Source: Acetobacter oeni
Lineage (GTDB): Bacteria > Pseudomonadota > Alphaproteobacteria > Acetobacterales > Acetobacteraceae
Length of the DNA stretch: 64,000 nucleotides
Reading direction: 5' to 3'
NCBI RefSeq assembly: GCF_011516825.1
Contig: NZ_WOTA01000005.1
Span: forward strand, 124,001 to 188,000
The notes beneath the pieces were generated by a model. The model worked only from the letters and a program-made list of their open reading frames with translations, was not told the origin of the DNA and did not search any database. Every line of letters begins with the position of its first letter. The stretch's first letter is position 1. Made by a program: the position numbers and the translations under genes. Shown here in pieces: positions 28,487 to 38,538 of the stretch.

Positions 28487-29975
28487 GGAGTGTCTCCTCA
28501 CAGGATGTGCGAACGGAGAGGCGGACGGGTTCCGGTCCGGCGGTTTCGGCATGGAAACGTGTCAGAAGATTTCTGGCAACTTCCAGACGGTACCAGGCGG
28601 AGGCACGCAGATCCGAGAGGGGCGTGAAATCCTGACTGATGGCGTCACGGGCGGCGGCTAGCGCGGCTTCGTCCCAGGGACGTCCTGTGAGGGCGGCTTC
28701 GGCGGCGGCGGCACGTTTCGGGATTGCGGCCATGCCTCCGAAAGCGAGACGTGCTGTCCGGATGCAGCCATCGCGGAGGGTCAGGGAGAAGCCCGCCATC
28801 ACGGCGGAGATGTCCTGATCGAAGCGTTTGGAGATTTTATAGCCTCTGAACAGCGTTCCTTCTTTGGGGGCCGGAACAAAGACAGCTTCGATAAATTCAT
28901 CCGGTGCACGATCCTGCACGCCGTACTCTATGAAAAACTTTTCAAGGGAGATACGGCGTTTCTGATCGCCCTTACGGAGGAGCAGTTCGGCATTAGCCGC
29001 GATCAGCAGCGGCGGTCCGTCTCCTATCGGGGAGCCGTTTGCGATATTTCCGCACAGGGTCGCCGAATTTCTGACCGGGCAGGCAGCGACACGTCTGAAG
29101 GTATCCCGCATTTCCGGCTGGATGGCACAAAGCGGGGCTTCGGCCTCGCTCCAGGTAATGGCAGCGCCGATTGTAACGCCTTCTGCTGTTGTTTCAATGT
29201 GTCTCAATTCGGGGATACGACCGATGAACACGATATGAGTGAGCGTGCGGCCAAGTTTTGTGACCCACAGGCCGACATCGGTGGCGCCGGCGACGATGCG
29301 GGCGGCGGGATCTGCGTGCAGCGTAGCGGCGAGTTCGTCGGTGCTGGCCGGAATAGTCAGACGACCGGCATCGGTGGAGATGGAGACCCCTGCCCCGCTC
29401 TCCATTTCAGCCAGACGGCGGATGATCTTTGCTGTTTCTGCATCGAACCTGTCCGGGCCTGCGTTTAACGCCTGACGCATGGCGCGGATGATCGGGGCAT
29501 AGCCGGTGCAGCGGCAGAGGTTGCCGGCGAGCGCGTCGTCGATATCGGTATCGGTGACGGGACCGTTTTTTGTTTCGGCACGCTTTCGGAAGGCGACCAT
29601 CGACATGACGAAACCGGGCGTACAGAACCCGCATTGCGAGCCATGTTGCTCGACCATGGCGGTCTGGACCGGGTGCAGGGCGCCGGACGGAGCGCGGAGA
29701 TCCTCCACGGTATAAACCTGAGCGCCGTCGAGCATCGGCAGGAACTGAATGCAGGCGTTGACGGCGCTCCAGGCCAGGTCTTCAGTGCCGGTCGCGGAGG
29801 TGTTCCGCCGGACTGTGATGATGGTGCAGGCGCCACAATCGCCTTCGTTGCAGCCTTCTTTTGTGCCGGTGCGACCACGTTTTTCACGCAGCCAGTCGAG
29901 CGCGGTCATCGCGGGCGGCACGTCGTCCAGGACAATATATTCGTCGCCGAGCCAGAATCTGATTGTGTCGCGCAT
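28479..29975 (-). CDS. xdhA: xanthine dehydrogenase small subunit (2Fe-2S and FAD)
   Basis: 498 residues. It passes electrons from the molybdenum centre through two 2Fe-2S clusters to FAD and then NAD. The plant-type ferredoxin domain has Cys42, Cys47 and Cys50 (KEGCNEGDCGAC); the second cluster domain carries QCGFCTPGF and NLCRCTGYAP. The FAD-binding domain starts near residue 195, with the segment IVAGATDVGLWV, and runs to a C-terminal CO-dehydrogenase-flavoprotein-like region. A GGGGGA ribosome-binding site precedes the ATG. It is the first gene of xdhABC-lysR, divergent from a secreted cupin gene across 222 bases. Confidence 0.95.
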   Translation of the reverse strand: MRDTIRFWLGDEYIVLDDVPPAMTALDWLREKRGRTGTKEGCNEGDCGACTIITVRRNTSATGTEDLAWSAVNACIQFLPMLDGAQVYTVEDLRAPSGALHPVQTAMVEQHGSQCGFCTPGFVMSMVAFRKRAETKNGPVTDTDIDDALAGNLCRCTGYAPIIRAMRQALNAGPDRFDAETAKIIRRLAEMESGAGVSISTDAGRLTIPASTDELAATLHADPAARIVAGATDVGLWVTKLGRTLTHIVFIGRIPELRHIETTAEGVTIGAAITWSEAEAPLCAIQPEMRDTFRRVAACPVRNSATLCGNIANGSPIGDGPPLLIAANAELLLRKGDQKRRISLEKFFIEYGVQDRAPDEFIEAVFVPAPKEGTLFRGYKISKRFDQDISAVMAGFSLTLRDGCIRTARLAFGGMAAIPKRAAAAEAALTGRPWDEAALAAARDAISQDFTPLSDLRASAWYRLEVARNLLTRFHAETAGPEPVRLSVRTSCEETLHV

Positions 29976-30197
29976 TGTCCCCCCGCAAACCGGTCACACC
30001 ATGTTCCGCGTGACGATCTTTCTCCCCCCGGAACGGATCATCGTGTCGCTGGTGAAGAACCGATCTTATAGCGCGCACCCGGTGAGAGCAAAGATGTAGT
30101 TGGCCGGCGTCTCTGAGCGCTCTCCGGCTAATGGTTTTTGAGAGTTTGCATCTTGTGTGCCAGGCTCCGGATGAGCGATCTGTAAGGGAGAAAGAGC

Positions 30198-30650
30198 ATG
30201 AAATATTCTGCGACTGTCCTGGTTGCCTGCGGATTTCTGACTGTCACGGGGGCTGCCCGGTATGCAGGCGCCCAGACTGTTCAGTCCGCGCATCGGGAAA
30301 TCCTGCTTCAGTCCACGGCTTCCTGGAACGGTAAGGCCTACACGCACTATGCGGCCGGTCAGCCGCAACTGACCACGATCAGGATTACACTGGCGCCGCA
30401 TACGGCCCTTCCCTGGCACACTCATCCGATGCCGAACGCGGGTTATGTCCTTAAGGGCCAGCTTACGATTCATGACAAAGCCAGTGGTGACTCGCACACG
30501 TTTCATCAGGGTGAGGCTTTCTCCGAATCAGTCGATGACGAGCATCGCGGGGAAAGTGGTGACGCGAAAACGGTTGTCCTGCTGACCTATGCGGGCACGC
30601 CGGGGATGCCGACCTCTGTGCCGGCTAAGGGCGAGAAGCCGGAATATTAA
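30198..30650 (+). CDS. secreted cupin-domain protein
   Basis: 150 residues. The signal peptide ends at about Ala25, so the protein is exported. A single cupin barrel follows, with metal ligands His74 and His76 (LPWHTHP) and a second-motif His at 116. The usual first-motif glutamate is not obvious, being replaced by the GYVLKG segment. A GGGAG ribosome-binding site sits before the ATG. Substrate unknown; the cupin fold covers dioxygenases, isomerases and sugar-binding proteins. It is divergent from xdhA and has no operon partner. Confidence 0.8.
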   Translation: MKYSATVLVACGFLTVTGAARYAGAQTVQSAHREILLQSTASWNGKAYTHYAAGQPQLTTIRITLAPHTALPWHTHPMPNAGYVLKGQLTIHDKASGDSHTFHQGEAFSESVDDEHRGESGDAKTVVLLTYAGTPGMPTSVPAKGEKPEY

Positions 30651-31323
30651 AGGGCCGCCTGCGTTATCGGGACGGATGATCGGGAACTGACCTCTTCATT
30701 TTATGCTTTCACGTGACGTCTGTGTAAGCGTTCAGGGGCCGGATGACGTCAGTTAAAACTCTTTCGAAATGTCAGCCATCGCTGGCGCGAGGTTTCTGAA
30801 CGTGGCTCTGAATAATGAAAAAAGAGGCGGGCGCCGTCTGAGACACGACGGAGCAGAGCCTCCGTGCCGGCATCGAAAACCGGAAAATTTTTATATCGGG
30901 AAGAGTCGCTTCCGCATCTGGCCTTCCGGCTGCCTCAATCAGCCAGTCTGATGCGGGTTCGTCACATTACGTTCCGTCTGATTGCGGTAGCGAGGAGGAT
31001 GCTGCTCCCTGAGTGTCCGGAAAGGCACCGGAATAACATTCGCCCCGGCTTGCCGGTCATATAAAAACCGGGGCACACGATTTGATGCCGTCTATTACAA
31101 TTTAAACGCTGCGGATCATTGTGGTGGTTTGCCGATCACGACAGAGGGAGTAGACAGTGACCATGTTCAGGCCCGTTCCGTCGCGACATATTCCGGCTCT
31201 CCCGCCCTGCCCGCCCGACGCCTGCGCCAGTGCGCATGGGATCAGGCGAAGGTGTGTTCCAAATCAGGTGGTTGCACGTGGAAAGCTGCTTCAGCGGGTG
31301 GTCTCCATGGGGTCGTCTGTTCT
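30651..31323. other. intergenic region before lptF
   Basis: About 670 bases. A GCCCCGG/CCGGGGC inverted repeat with a loop of about 20 bases lies near 31041-31075. A short reading frame lies at 31163-31330 (separate entry). The lptF promoter must lie here but no convincing -35/-10 pair was found. No RNA gene recognised. Confidence 0.4.
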
Positions 31324-31330
31324 GTGCTGA
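31163..31330 (+). CDS. possible leader ORF overlapping the lptF start
   Basis: 55 codons from an ATG with a GGGAG 12 bases upstream, rich in Pro, Arg and Cys, ending in a TGA inside the GTGCTGA that also holds the lptF GTG. The overlap would allow translational coupling. It resembles no family and codon use does not decide it, so it may be chance. Confidence 0.2.
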   Translation: MFRPVPSRHIPALPPCPPDACASAHGIRRRCVPNQVVARGKLLQRVVSMGSSVLC

Positions 31331-32457
31331 AGCTGAATACGCTTGATCGATATGTGATGCATCAGCTCTTCATGGCGCTGCTTGCAACGACCGGTGGTCT
31401 CGCTGCGCTGATCTGGCTCACGCAGTCTCTCAGATTTGTCTCGCTCGTCGTTGATCGGGGGTTGTCACTTCGGGTCTTTATTGAGCTGACCAGCCTGATG
31501 ATTCCGTCGTTTGTGGCGGTTGTGCTTCCGATTACGACATTCGTCGTGACGCTTTTTGTCTATCATCGTCTCGCGGGTGATCGGGAACTGACGGTCATGC
31601 GGGCTGCCGGACTTTCGCCTTTTGCGCTGGCGCGCCCCGGACTGATCTGCGCGACGACCGCTATGATTCTCACGTTTCTGCTCAATTTGTGGATCGTGCC
31701 GGTATCTTACCGGGATTTCAGGGAGTTCGAATTTCAGATCCGCAACAAGATGGCGGCTTTTCTCCTTCAGGAGGGGGTCTTTACCAAGTTATCGGATGCG
31801 ATGACTGTGTATGTCCGGGAGCGGGATCATACGGGGATGCTGCGCGGGATCATGGTTGAGGACGACCGGATTCCGAACAGTCGTGCCACGATTTTTGCGG
31901 AACGCGGCACGATGCTGATCGTCAACGATCAGCCACGTGTGGTAATGTATGACGGCTCCAGACAGGAGATCGATCATAAAACCGGTCGTCTTACCCTGCT
32001 CCTGTTCGACCGGAACACACTGGATCTGACCTCATCCAAGCAAGATCAGACGCGACCTCGCGATGCGGCGGAGATGTCTCTGAGCGAATTGCTTCATCCG
32101 GATTCGAAAGAGGTCAGCGAGCGTGACACTGGCAAGCTTGCTGTTGAAGGCTGGCGCAGGATCACCTCACCTTTCACGGCTTTTTCCTTTGCCATGATCG
32201 GGATGGTTGCCATTTTACGGGGGGCATTTTCACGTCACGGGAACATCAGTCGCCCGCTTTTTGCCATTCTCGCCGTGATCGGACTTCTGGCGCTCAATCT
32301 TCTGCTGCAAAACCTCGCCAGCCGGAATATGACTCTCATCCCGCTGATCCTGATCGAAGCGGTGGCACCAGGAATTGTATGCGGCGCTGTCCTGTTCTGG
32401 TCTGAATTCCAGGTTTCTCGCCAGGCGGCGAGGCCGTCCACCCGTCCGAACGTCTGA
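31324..32457 (+). CDS. lptF: LPS export permease LptF
   Basis: 377 residues from the GTG chosen here, matching the family length. With LptG it forms the membrane part of the LptB2FG ABC transporter that extracts lipopolysaccharide from the inner membrane. The sequence has the N-terminal LNTLDRYVMHQLF, six predicted helices (three at each end) and a periplasmic beta-jellyroll between about residues 125 and 265. A cytoplasmic coupling-helix region RELTVMRAAGLSPF is present. The frame is open back to 31129, but the first helix begins just after this GTG. It lies 11 bases before lptG. Confidence 0.88.
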   Translation: MLKLNTLDRYVMHQLFMALLATTGGLAALIWLTQSLRFVSLVVDRGLSLRVFIELTSLMIPSFVAVVLPITTFVVTLFVYHRLAGDRELTVMRAAGLSPFALARPGLICATTAMILTFLLNLWIVPVSYRDFREFEFQIRNKMAAFLLQEGVFTKLSDAMTVYVRERDHTGMLRGIMVEDDRIPNSRATIFAERGTMLIVNDQPRVVMYDGSRQEIDHKTGRLTLLLFDRNTLDLTSSKQDQTRPRDAAEMSLSELLHPDSKEVSERDTGKLAVEGWRRITSPFTAFSFAMIGMVAILRGAFSRHGNISRPLFAILAVIGLLALNLLLQNLASRNMTLIPLILIEAVAPGIVCGAVLFWSEFQVSRQAARPSTRPNV

Positions 32458-32468
32458 GGTCTGTCGCG

Positions 32469-33581
32469 GTGGTCGTTTCTGTCACACTCTCGCTCTATAT
32501 CGCGCGCCAGTTTATTTTGTCGGTGCTGGCGATGACGGCGTCTCTGACCGGGATCGTCTGTCTGTTTGACTTTATTGACCTGCTTCGCCGTGTGGCGACG
32601 AAACCGGATGTGCCCACAAGTCTGGTGACGAAAATCGCCGGGCTGCATATTCCGTATTTCTTCATGGAAATTATGCCATTTGGCGTGCTGCTTGGTGGCA
32701 TTATCTGTTTCTGGCGTCTTACGCGGTCTTCGGAACTGGTTGTGGCCCGGGCGGCGGGTATTTCCGCCTGGCAGTTTCTTGCTGCACCGCTTGCCTGCGC
32801 ACTGTCTCTTGGCGCTCTGACAACGGCTGTGATTTCTCCGCTTTCGTCTGTCATGTACGGGCGGGCGGAAGCACTGGACGAACAGTATCTGCGTACCGGT
32901 GGAGGGCCGCTGACGATGTCAGGCGCGTCTCTCTGGCTGCGTCAGCTTGATTCGGGTCTGGATGCCAGAGGCGTTGCGATCCTGCACTCGCGGGATACGC
33001 ACCTGAAAGATGGTATGCTTCAGATCCGGGATGTCAGCGTGTTTCGTATTGACCGGCGCGATCATCTCATCCTCCGTATTGAGGCTCCGTTCGGGCAACT
33101 GGAACAGGGACACTGGCGGCTTGAACAGGCACGCACCCTTCGGCCGGATGAGATGGCGGGACCTCCGGAGACTGTCATGCTTCCAACTGATCTGACGCTC
33201 AATCGTGTGCAGGAGAGCTTCGCCTCCCCCGATACGCTTTCGGTCTGGACGCTGCCTGGTTTTATCCGGCTCCTGGAGCGTTCGGGCTTTTCCTCGATTC
33301 GCCACCGGCTTCATTTCGAGGCGCTTCTGGCGCTTCCGATCCTTGCCGGAACGATGGCGCTGGTCGCCGCGGGGTTCTCTATGCGTCCAACACGCCGCGG
33401 GGGCGTTGCAAAGATGATCGGATCTGGTGTCGCGGCAGGATTTCTCTTGTTCACAGTCTCGAAAGTTGCTGAACAATTTGGTAACTCCGGAGCGCTGCCG
33501 CCATTGCTAGCAGCATGGGCGCCAACCGGGGCGGGACTTTGCCTTGCGGTCTCATTGCTATTGCACCTGGAGGACGGCTGA
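32469..33581 (+). CDS. lptG: LPS export permease LptG
   Basis: 370 residues with a GTG start. Partner of LptF in the LPS exporter. The layout is the same: helices at about residues 12-120, a periplasmic jellyroll (about 130-270), then helices at 275-365. Characteristic segments are LFDFIDLLRR and, in the coupling helix, SSELVVARAAGISAWQF. The stop codon lies one base before the TTG start of lptD, so lptF, lptG and lptD are one operon; the ATPase LptB is not in the window. Confidence 0.93.
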   Translation: MVVSVTLSLYIARQFILSVLAMTASLTGIVCLFDFIDLLRRVATKPDVPTSLVTKIAGLHIPYFFMEIMPFGVLLGGIICFWRLTRSSELVVARAAGISAWQFLAAPLACALSLGALTTAVISPLSSVMYGRAEALDEQYLRTGGGPLTMSGASLWLRQLDSGLDARGVAILHSRDTHLKDGMLQIRDVSVFRIDRRDHLILRIEAPFGQLEQGHWRLEQARTLRPDEMAGPPETVMLPTDLTLNRVQESFASPDTLSVWTLPGFIRLLERSGFSSIRHRLHFEALLALPILAGTMALVAAGFSMRPTRRGGVAKMIGSGVAAGFLLFTVSKVAEQFGNSGALPPLLAAWAPTGAGLCLAVSLLLHLEDG

Positions 33582-35987
33582 TTGCTCTTTCCGATGACCG
33601 GTTCCATACGCTTTCCGCCACGCAGGGTGAGACGCGCGATTGCGGTGTGCCTGAAAGGCGTCAGAGGGCTGACCGGTGCTCCTGGCAGTCTGGCGCGACG
33701 AGGCGGGGCGGGAGTCTTCTGGGCCGGTCTTGGAACAACTTCGGCTCTGCTCATTGCTTCTTCTGAAACGGCGCATGCCCAGTTCCGGCCTACGCCTCTG
33801 CATCTGAATATGGGTTCCACCGGGTCACGGAACGCGCCTGTCACCTTTCAGTCTGACAAAGTCAGTTATGACGATAAGGCCGGCGTCGTTACCTGGACCG
33901 GGAATGTTCAGGTCTGGCAGGGCGACCGCATCATGCGGGCTGACAAGATGACATATGACCGGAACACGGGCATTGTTGCAGCGACGGGCAGCGTCGCTTC
34001 CAGTCAGCCCGACGGATCAGTGTTATTTTCGCATTATGCCGAACTGACCGGGAACATGCGGGATGGCGTGATGACGCACGTCAATGCCCTGCTGATGGAC
34101 AATGCCAAACTGGCGGCGAACGGGATGCGGCGCACCGGTGGCAAGGTTAATGATCTGACCCGCGCTGTTTATACAGCCTGCGAAATCTGCGCGAAGCATC
34201 CGACGCGGGCACCGTTCTGGCAGTTCCGAGCCTATAACGCGACGCAGGATCTGCAACATCAGCAGATCGAGTTTCGGGACGTTTACTGGGATATCCTTGG
34301 CATCCCGGCTTTTTATCTGCCCTATTTCTCAATCACCGATCCCTCAGCCAAGCGCCATAGTGGTTTCCTTATTCCCGGCATTACGCCACATGACCGCTAT
34401 CTGGGGACCTACGTTACGATCCCGTATTACTGGGTCATTGATGATCAGTCGGACGTTACGGTGCAGGGTCTCTTTTCCTCGAAAACGGGCCCTCAGCTCA
34501 GCGCGCAGTATCGAAATCGCTTTAATTTCGGCACGCTCAATATTCTGGGCGGCGTCGCTTACGATGACTATCGCCATGCCGGCTACACGAACGACTTTGG
34601 TGATTCTGTCGGAGCTCAGAATGACCGCGGCATTCAGGGATATATTTTCGCGCGGGGACAGGCATCGATCACCAAAACCTGGCGTGGTGGCTTCAATATA
34701 CAGATTGCAAGTTCTGCCAACTATATGCGCGACTACCGTGTTCAGGGCTATGGTTCTGATACGCTGAACTCCAATGCCTATCTTGAGGGCTTTGGCACCG
34801 GATCCTACAGCCGGGTGGATGGCCAGTTTTATCAGGGCCTCAACCAGGGTGTTATCCGCAACAGCGATCTGCCGTTCGTTATGCCACATTACGAGTACAG
34901 TTTTCTGTCTCAGCCCGATATTCTCGGGGGGCGCCTGGGTCTCAATACCAATGATTTTTATGTCTATCGTTCGGATGGGGCGCGAGATCAGCGCGGCGAA
35001 CTTCAGGCAAACTGGGACCGGCCGTTTCGAACAAGCTGGGGACAGAAATACCTGATCACCATGCGGCTTGATTCGATGGTTTACCGTGCAACCCATCTTA
35101 ATCAGCAGCCGAATTATTACAATTACGCGAAAACGGCGGTCGAAGGACAGGTTGTTCCGACTGTGGCCGTAAAGATGAACTGGCCGTTCCTGCGTCAGTT
35201 CATGAAAGGACATGGAACGCAGATTCTTGAACCGATTGCGCAGGCCATCTACGCGCCAAACACAGGCAACGGTTCGTCACAAAATATGCCGAATGAAGAC
35301 AGCCTGAATTACGAATTCACCGATTCGACACTATTTGCTCTCAACCGTTATCAGGGAACGGACAGAATCGACGGCGGCCTTCGTGCTAATGTTGGCATGC
35401 ATGGCAACTGGACGTGGAACGGGCACGTCGTCGACGTTCTCGTCGGTGAGAGCTTTCAGGAACATATAGAGCGTGACCGCCTGCCCTATTCGGGTCTGAA
35501 TCATCATATGTCGGATGTTGTGGCCCGGGCACGCGTGGAACCAACGCAGTATTTCGGCTTTACCGCGCGGACGCGGGTCAATCCACTGAACGGGGATATC
35601 GATTTTGGCGATGCTCTGTTTAATCTTAGCGGGCCACATTTCGGTGTTAACGGCGGTTATGTCTATGAACCCGTAACACCTTATTATTATTACGTTAATG
35701 ACTATCGTAATTCGGCCCCGCCGGCGGTTTATTATCAGCGGACGAATGAAATCAGTGGTGGTCTTTCCACTTCCTGGGCGAACTGGCATGCTTCAGCGTT
35801 TGCCCGGCGCTCGCTTTCCAGGAAGGAGTTTGTTTCCGTGGGTGCGAATGCCGGCATTCAGAATGACTGCTTCGGACTGGATGTGATGTATCTGAAACAG
35901 TACACGACAATTGGTGGTCAGCAGCGTAATTCGACTGTTCTGTTCACTCTTACGCTGAAAAGTATCGGCGCGTTTGGGCTGAAATAA
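33582..35987 (+). CDS. lptD: LPS-assembly protein LptD
   Basis: 801 residues. The outer-membrane translocon that inserts LPS into the outer leaflet. An unusually long N-terminal region ends in a signal-peptide cleavage at about Ala66. Then come an OstA/LptA-like jellyroll (VTWTGNVQVWQGDRIMRADK) and a large C-terminal barrel. Cys pairs appear in ACEIC (about residue 206) and near the C-terminus (NDCFGLD), fitting the disulfides of this family. The TTG start is supported by GGAGGA 7 bases upstream; the next ATG (33594) is too far from it. The start touches the lptG stop. Confidence 0.92.
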   Translation: MLFPMTGSIRFPPRRVRRAIAVCLKGVRGLTGAPGSLARRGGAGVFWAGLGTTSALLIASSETAHAQFRPTPLHLNMGSTGSRNAPVTFQSDKVSYDDKAGVVTWTGNVQVWQGDRIMRADKMTYDRNTGIVAATGSVASSQPDGSVLFSHYAELTGNMRDGVMTHVNALLMDNAKLAANGMRRTGGKVNDLTRAVYTACEICAKHPTRAPFWQFRAYNATQDLQHQQIEFRDVYWDILGIPAFYLPYFSITDPSAKRHSGFLIPGITPHDRYLGTYVTIPYYWVIDDQSDVTVQGLFSSKTGPQLSAQYRNRFNFGTLNILGGVAYDDYRHAGYTNDFGDSVGAQNDRGIQGYIFARGQASITKTWRGGFNIQIASSANYMRDYRVQGYGSDTLNSNAYLEGFGTGSYSRVDGQFYQGLNQGVIRNSDLPFVMPHYEYSFLSQPDILGGRLGLNTNDFYVYRSDGARDQRGELQANWDRPFRTSWGQKYLITMRLDSMVYRATHLNQQPNYYNYAKTAVEGQVVPTVAVKMNWPFLRQFMKGHGTQILEPIAQAIYAPNTGNGSSQNMPNEDSLNYEFTDSTLFALNRYQGTDRIDGGLRANVGMHGNWTWNGHVVDVLVGESFQEHIERDRLPYSGLNHHMSDVVARARVEPTQYFGFTARTRVNPLNGDIDFGDALFNLSGPHFGVNGGYVYEPVTPYYYYVNDYRNSAPPAVYYQRTNEISGGLSTSWANWHASAFARRSLSRKEFVSVGANAGIQNDCFGLDVMYLKQYTTIGGQQRNSTVLFTLTLKSIGAFGLK

Positions 35988-36108
35988 GATCAGGACATTT
36001 GGGACGTCTGAGGGCGTCTGAGTGCCCGGTTCGCTAATGCGCTTCAAAAGTGCGCGGCTCTCCGCTAAAAGGCGTCAACCCAACCGAAACGGTGAGAGAT
36101 CAATCTGC

Positions 36109-37521
36109 ATGCGACTGAGCCTTTCCATTACGGGGTCTGCCCTGGCCCTTGTGGTTGCACTTGGTTCGGTCTCCTGTCCGTCCGCCGCGCGGGCGCAGCG
36201 GCATCACCATATGCACGAACAGCAAACAACGGACACATCAGGGGCTGCTGGCGACATTGATGACACAGCGTCTCATTCTAAACCCGCTGGCAAGAAAGCC
36301 GCGCCGAAACTTGGCGAGACGCAGGACACGATCATAGCGGTCATCAATGGTATTCCGCTGACGCGACGGGATGTTGATAACCGCGGTCGGCTGTTCGCAT
36401 TATCGACGGGTCTCCCGATGAGTGAAGATCTTATGAGTCGCATGCGGCCTCAGATCATTCGTCAGCTGATTGATGAACGGCTTCGCACGCAGGAAATCCT
36501 GAACAGGCATATCAATGTAAGTCCCGAACAGATTGCCGCTGCGATCGATGGAATTGAGAAGCGGAACGGGATGCCCGAACACGCGCTGCGTGACCGGCTG
36601 GCGCAGGACGGCGTATCGCTCACTACTCTGATTGACCAGATCCGCGTTCAGATAGGCTGGACTCAGGTGCTTCGGCAGGAGCTGGGATCGCGTTACCGCA
36701 TGACGTCGCAGGAGATTTCACAGCGAACAGAAGCGCTGCAGAAACAGGAAGGACGTCCGGAATATTTTATCAGTGAAATTTTCGTTCCGGTCGAAGATGC
36801 GCGTCATAGCGACACGGAACTGAAATTTACAGAAACCATTATTCAGGAGCTTCGCAAGGGAGCACCATTCTCCATTGTCGCTGCACAATTTTCCCAGGCT
36901 CAGAGCGCGCTTGATGGCGGATCTATGGGCTGGGTTCAGGAAGACAGTCTGGATCCGGAAGTTGTAGCTATGGCGCGCAAAATGCCTGAAGGCGCGATTT
37001 CGAATCCGATCAAAGTGGCCGGTGGTTACGTCATTGCCACCGTTCTTGGTAAACGGGTCATCGGTCATCAGCCAGGGACCCTGATGAATGTCCGTCAGGC
37101 ATTTATTCCTTTTGCCGAGCACCTGAACCCGCAGAATCCAACACCGCAACAGCGGCAGGCTTTGCAGACTGCTGTGCAGATAGCTCAGCAGTCGCATAGC
37201 TGCGACGATCTCGCTGCCGCCAACAAAAAGCTGGGAGAAGTGCGCCCATCCAATCCAGGCGAGTTGCAGCTTGAACGTCTGAACCCGCAGATGCAGCAGG
37301 TTCTGGGGACATTGCCTCTGGGTAAGACAACCCGACCGCTGGTGTCGGAGGACGGGATTGCTCTGCTGATGGTCTGTTCAAAGACGACAAAGAATTTTGC
37401 TAATCGCACGCCGAGTGAAATTGCGGATCAGCTTCTGAATGAACGCGTCGAGCAGACGGCGCGACAGCTTGACCGTGATCTGCATCGCAGGGCCGTAATC
37501 GACATGAGGTCGAAAACCTGA
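36109..37521 (+). CDS. surA: periplasmic chaperone/peptidyl-prolyl isomerase SurA
   Basis: 470 residues. SurA escorts outer-membrane proteins, including LptD, through the periplasm. A signal peptide ends near residue 29 (AARA), followed by a His-rich RHHHMHEQ patch and a low-complexity linker. The SurA N-terminal helical domain (about 80-215) has the typical RQLIDERLRTQEIL. A parvulin domain (about 222-320) carries the conserved GGSMGWVQEDSLDPEV. A second parvulin-like domain appears degenerate. The start at 36109 sits at the signal peptide; the frame extends to 36022. Confidence 0.9.
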   Translation: MRLSLSITGSALALVVALGSVSCPSAARAQRHHHMHEQQTTDTSGAAGDIDDTASHSKPAGKKAAPKLGETQDTIIAVINGIPLTRRDVDNRGRLFALSTGLPMSEDLMSRMRPQIIRQLIDERLRTQEILNRHINVSPEQIAAAIDGIEKRNGMPEHALRDRLAQDGVSLTTLIDQIRVQIGWTQVLRQELGSRYRMTSQEISQRTEALQKQEGRPEYFISEIFVPVEDARHSDTELKFTETIIQELRKGAPFSIVAAQFSQAQSALDGGSMGWVQEDSLDPEVVAMARKMPEGAISNPIKVAGGYVIATVLGKRVIGHQPGTLMNVRQAFIPFAEHLNPQNPTPQQRQALQTAVQIAQQSHSCDDLAAANKKLGEVRPSNPGELQLERLNPQMQQVLGTLPLGKTTRPLVSEDGIALLMVCSKTTKNFANRTPSEIADQLLNERVEQTARQLDRDLHRRAVIDMRSKT

Positions 37522-37541
37522 GCCAGGCAGGTAAAGAGGAG

Positions 37542-38372
37542 ATGAGGGAACCGCTCGCTTCGGTTATCAGTCGGCATAATCTCGACGCAAGGCGGGCGCT
37601 GGGACAGCATTTTCTTCTTGATCCTGGCATCACAGACCGGATTACTGAACTGGCAGGCCCACTGGTCGGACGGCATGTAATTGAGGTCGGTCCGGGGCCT
37701 GGAGGATTGACACGCTCTCTGCTTGACAGCGAGGCGGCCTCTGTCACTGCGGTTGAAGTCGATCCCAGGGCTGTTTCAGTTATTCGGGAGCTTGCAGAGG
37801 AAGCGCCGGATCGGCTGCATCTCGTGGAGGCAGATGCTACCGGGATTGATCTGACCACACTCTGTCCGACGCCCCGCAGGATCGTTGCAAATCTGCCTTA
37901 CAATGTTGCTACCCCCCTCCTGATTGGCTGGCTCAGACAGGCTTCATCCTGGGAACGTCTTACGCTGATGTTCCAGCTTGAGGTTGCCGAACGTATCTGC
38001 GCGGAACCTGACAGTGATCATTATGGCCGGCTGGCCGTCATTTCTCAGTGGTGCGCAACGTGTTCACAGATTATGCGATTACCGCCGGGGGCTTTCTCGC
38101 CGCCGCCGAAAGTCTGGTCCTCAGTTGTTGAACTGACCCCACATAATGAGCAGCCTGATCCGGGCTTGTTCCGCGCTATGGAACAGGTTACGGCTGCTGC
38201 GTTTGGTCAGCGCAGGAAAATGCTGCGAGGCGCCCTGAAGAGAATTGGTGGTGAGAGGCTTCTGAATGAAGCCGGGATAGACGGGTCTCGTCGGGCAGAA
38301 ACGCTGGATATCGGCGAATTTGATCGTCTGGCGCGCTGCCACCTGGCTGCTTCTCCTGCCAAGCGCACATAG
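37542..38372 (+). CDS. rsmA: 16S rRNA dimethyladenosine transferase RsmA
   Basis: 276 residues. RsmA (KsgA) dimethylates two adjacent adenines near the 3' end of 16S rRNA with S-adenosylmethionine. Motifs are LGQHFLLDPG, the AdoMet loop VIEVGPGPGGLTRSLL, the catalytic NLPYNVATPLL and the C-terminal FGQRRKMLRGALK. It begins 20 bases after surA. In many Proteobacteria pdxA lies between surA and rsmA; it is absent here. Confidence 0.95.
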   Translation: MREPLASVISRHNLDARRALGQHFLLDPGITDRITELAGPLVGRHVIEVGPGPGGLTRSLLDSEAASVTAVEVDPRAVSVIRELAEEAPDRLHLVEADATGIDLTTLCPTPRRIVANLPYNVATPLLIGWLRQASSWERLTLMFQLEVAERICAEPDSDHYGRLAVISQWCATCSQIMRLPPGAFSPPPKVWSSVVELTPHNEQPDPGLFRAMEQVTAAAFGQRRKMLRGALKRIGGERLLNEAGIDGSRRAETLDIGEFDRLARCHLAASPAKRT

Positions 38373-38538
38373 AATCTGTTTCAGAAATTTCTTTAACGGT
38401 GAGAGCATTTTGTGACAGCAGCCGACCTGAGTGTTTTTAACCCGGGGCGCGCCGGTCGATATAGCTGAGTATAGAAACGTCAACAATCCGACCCGAGTTC
38501 TGTGGAGACAACACCGGGCCGGAATTTAATACTGTGAT

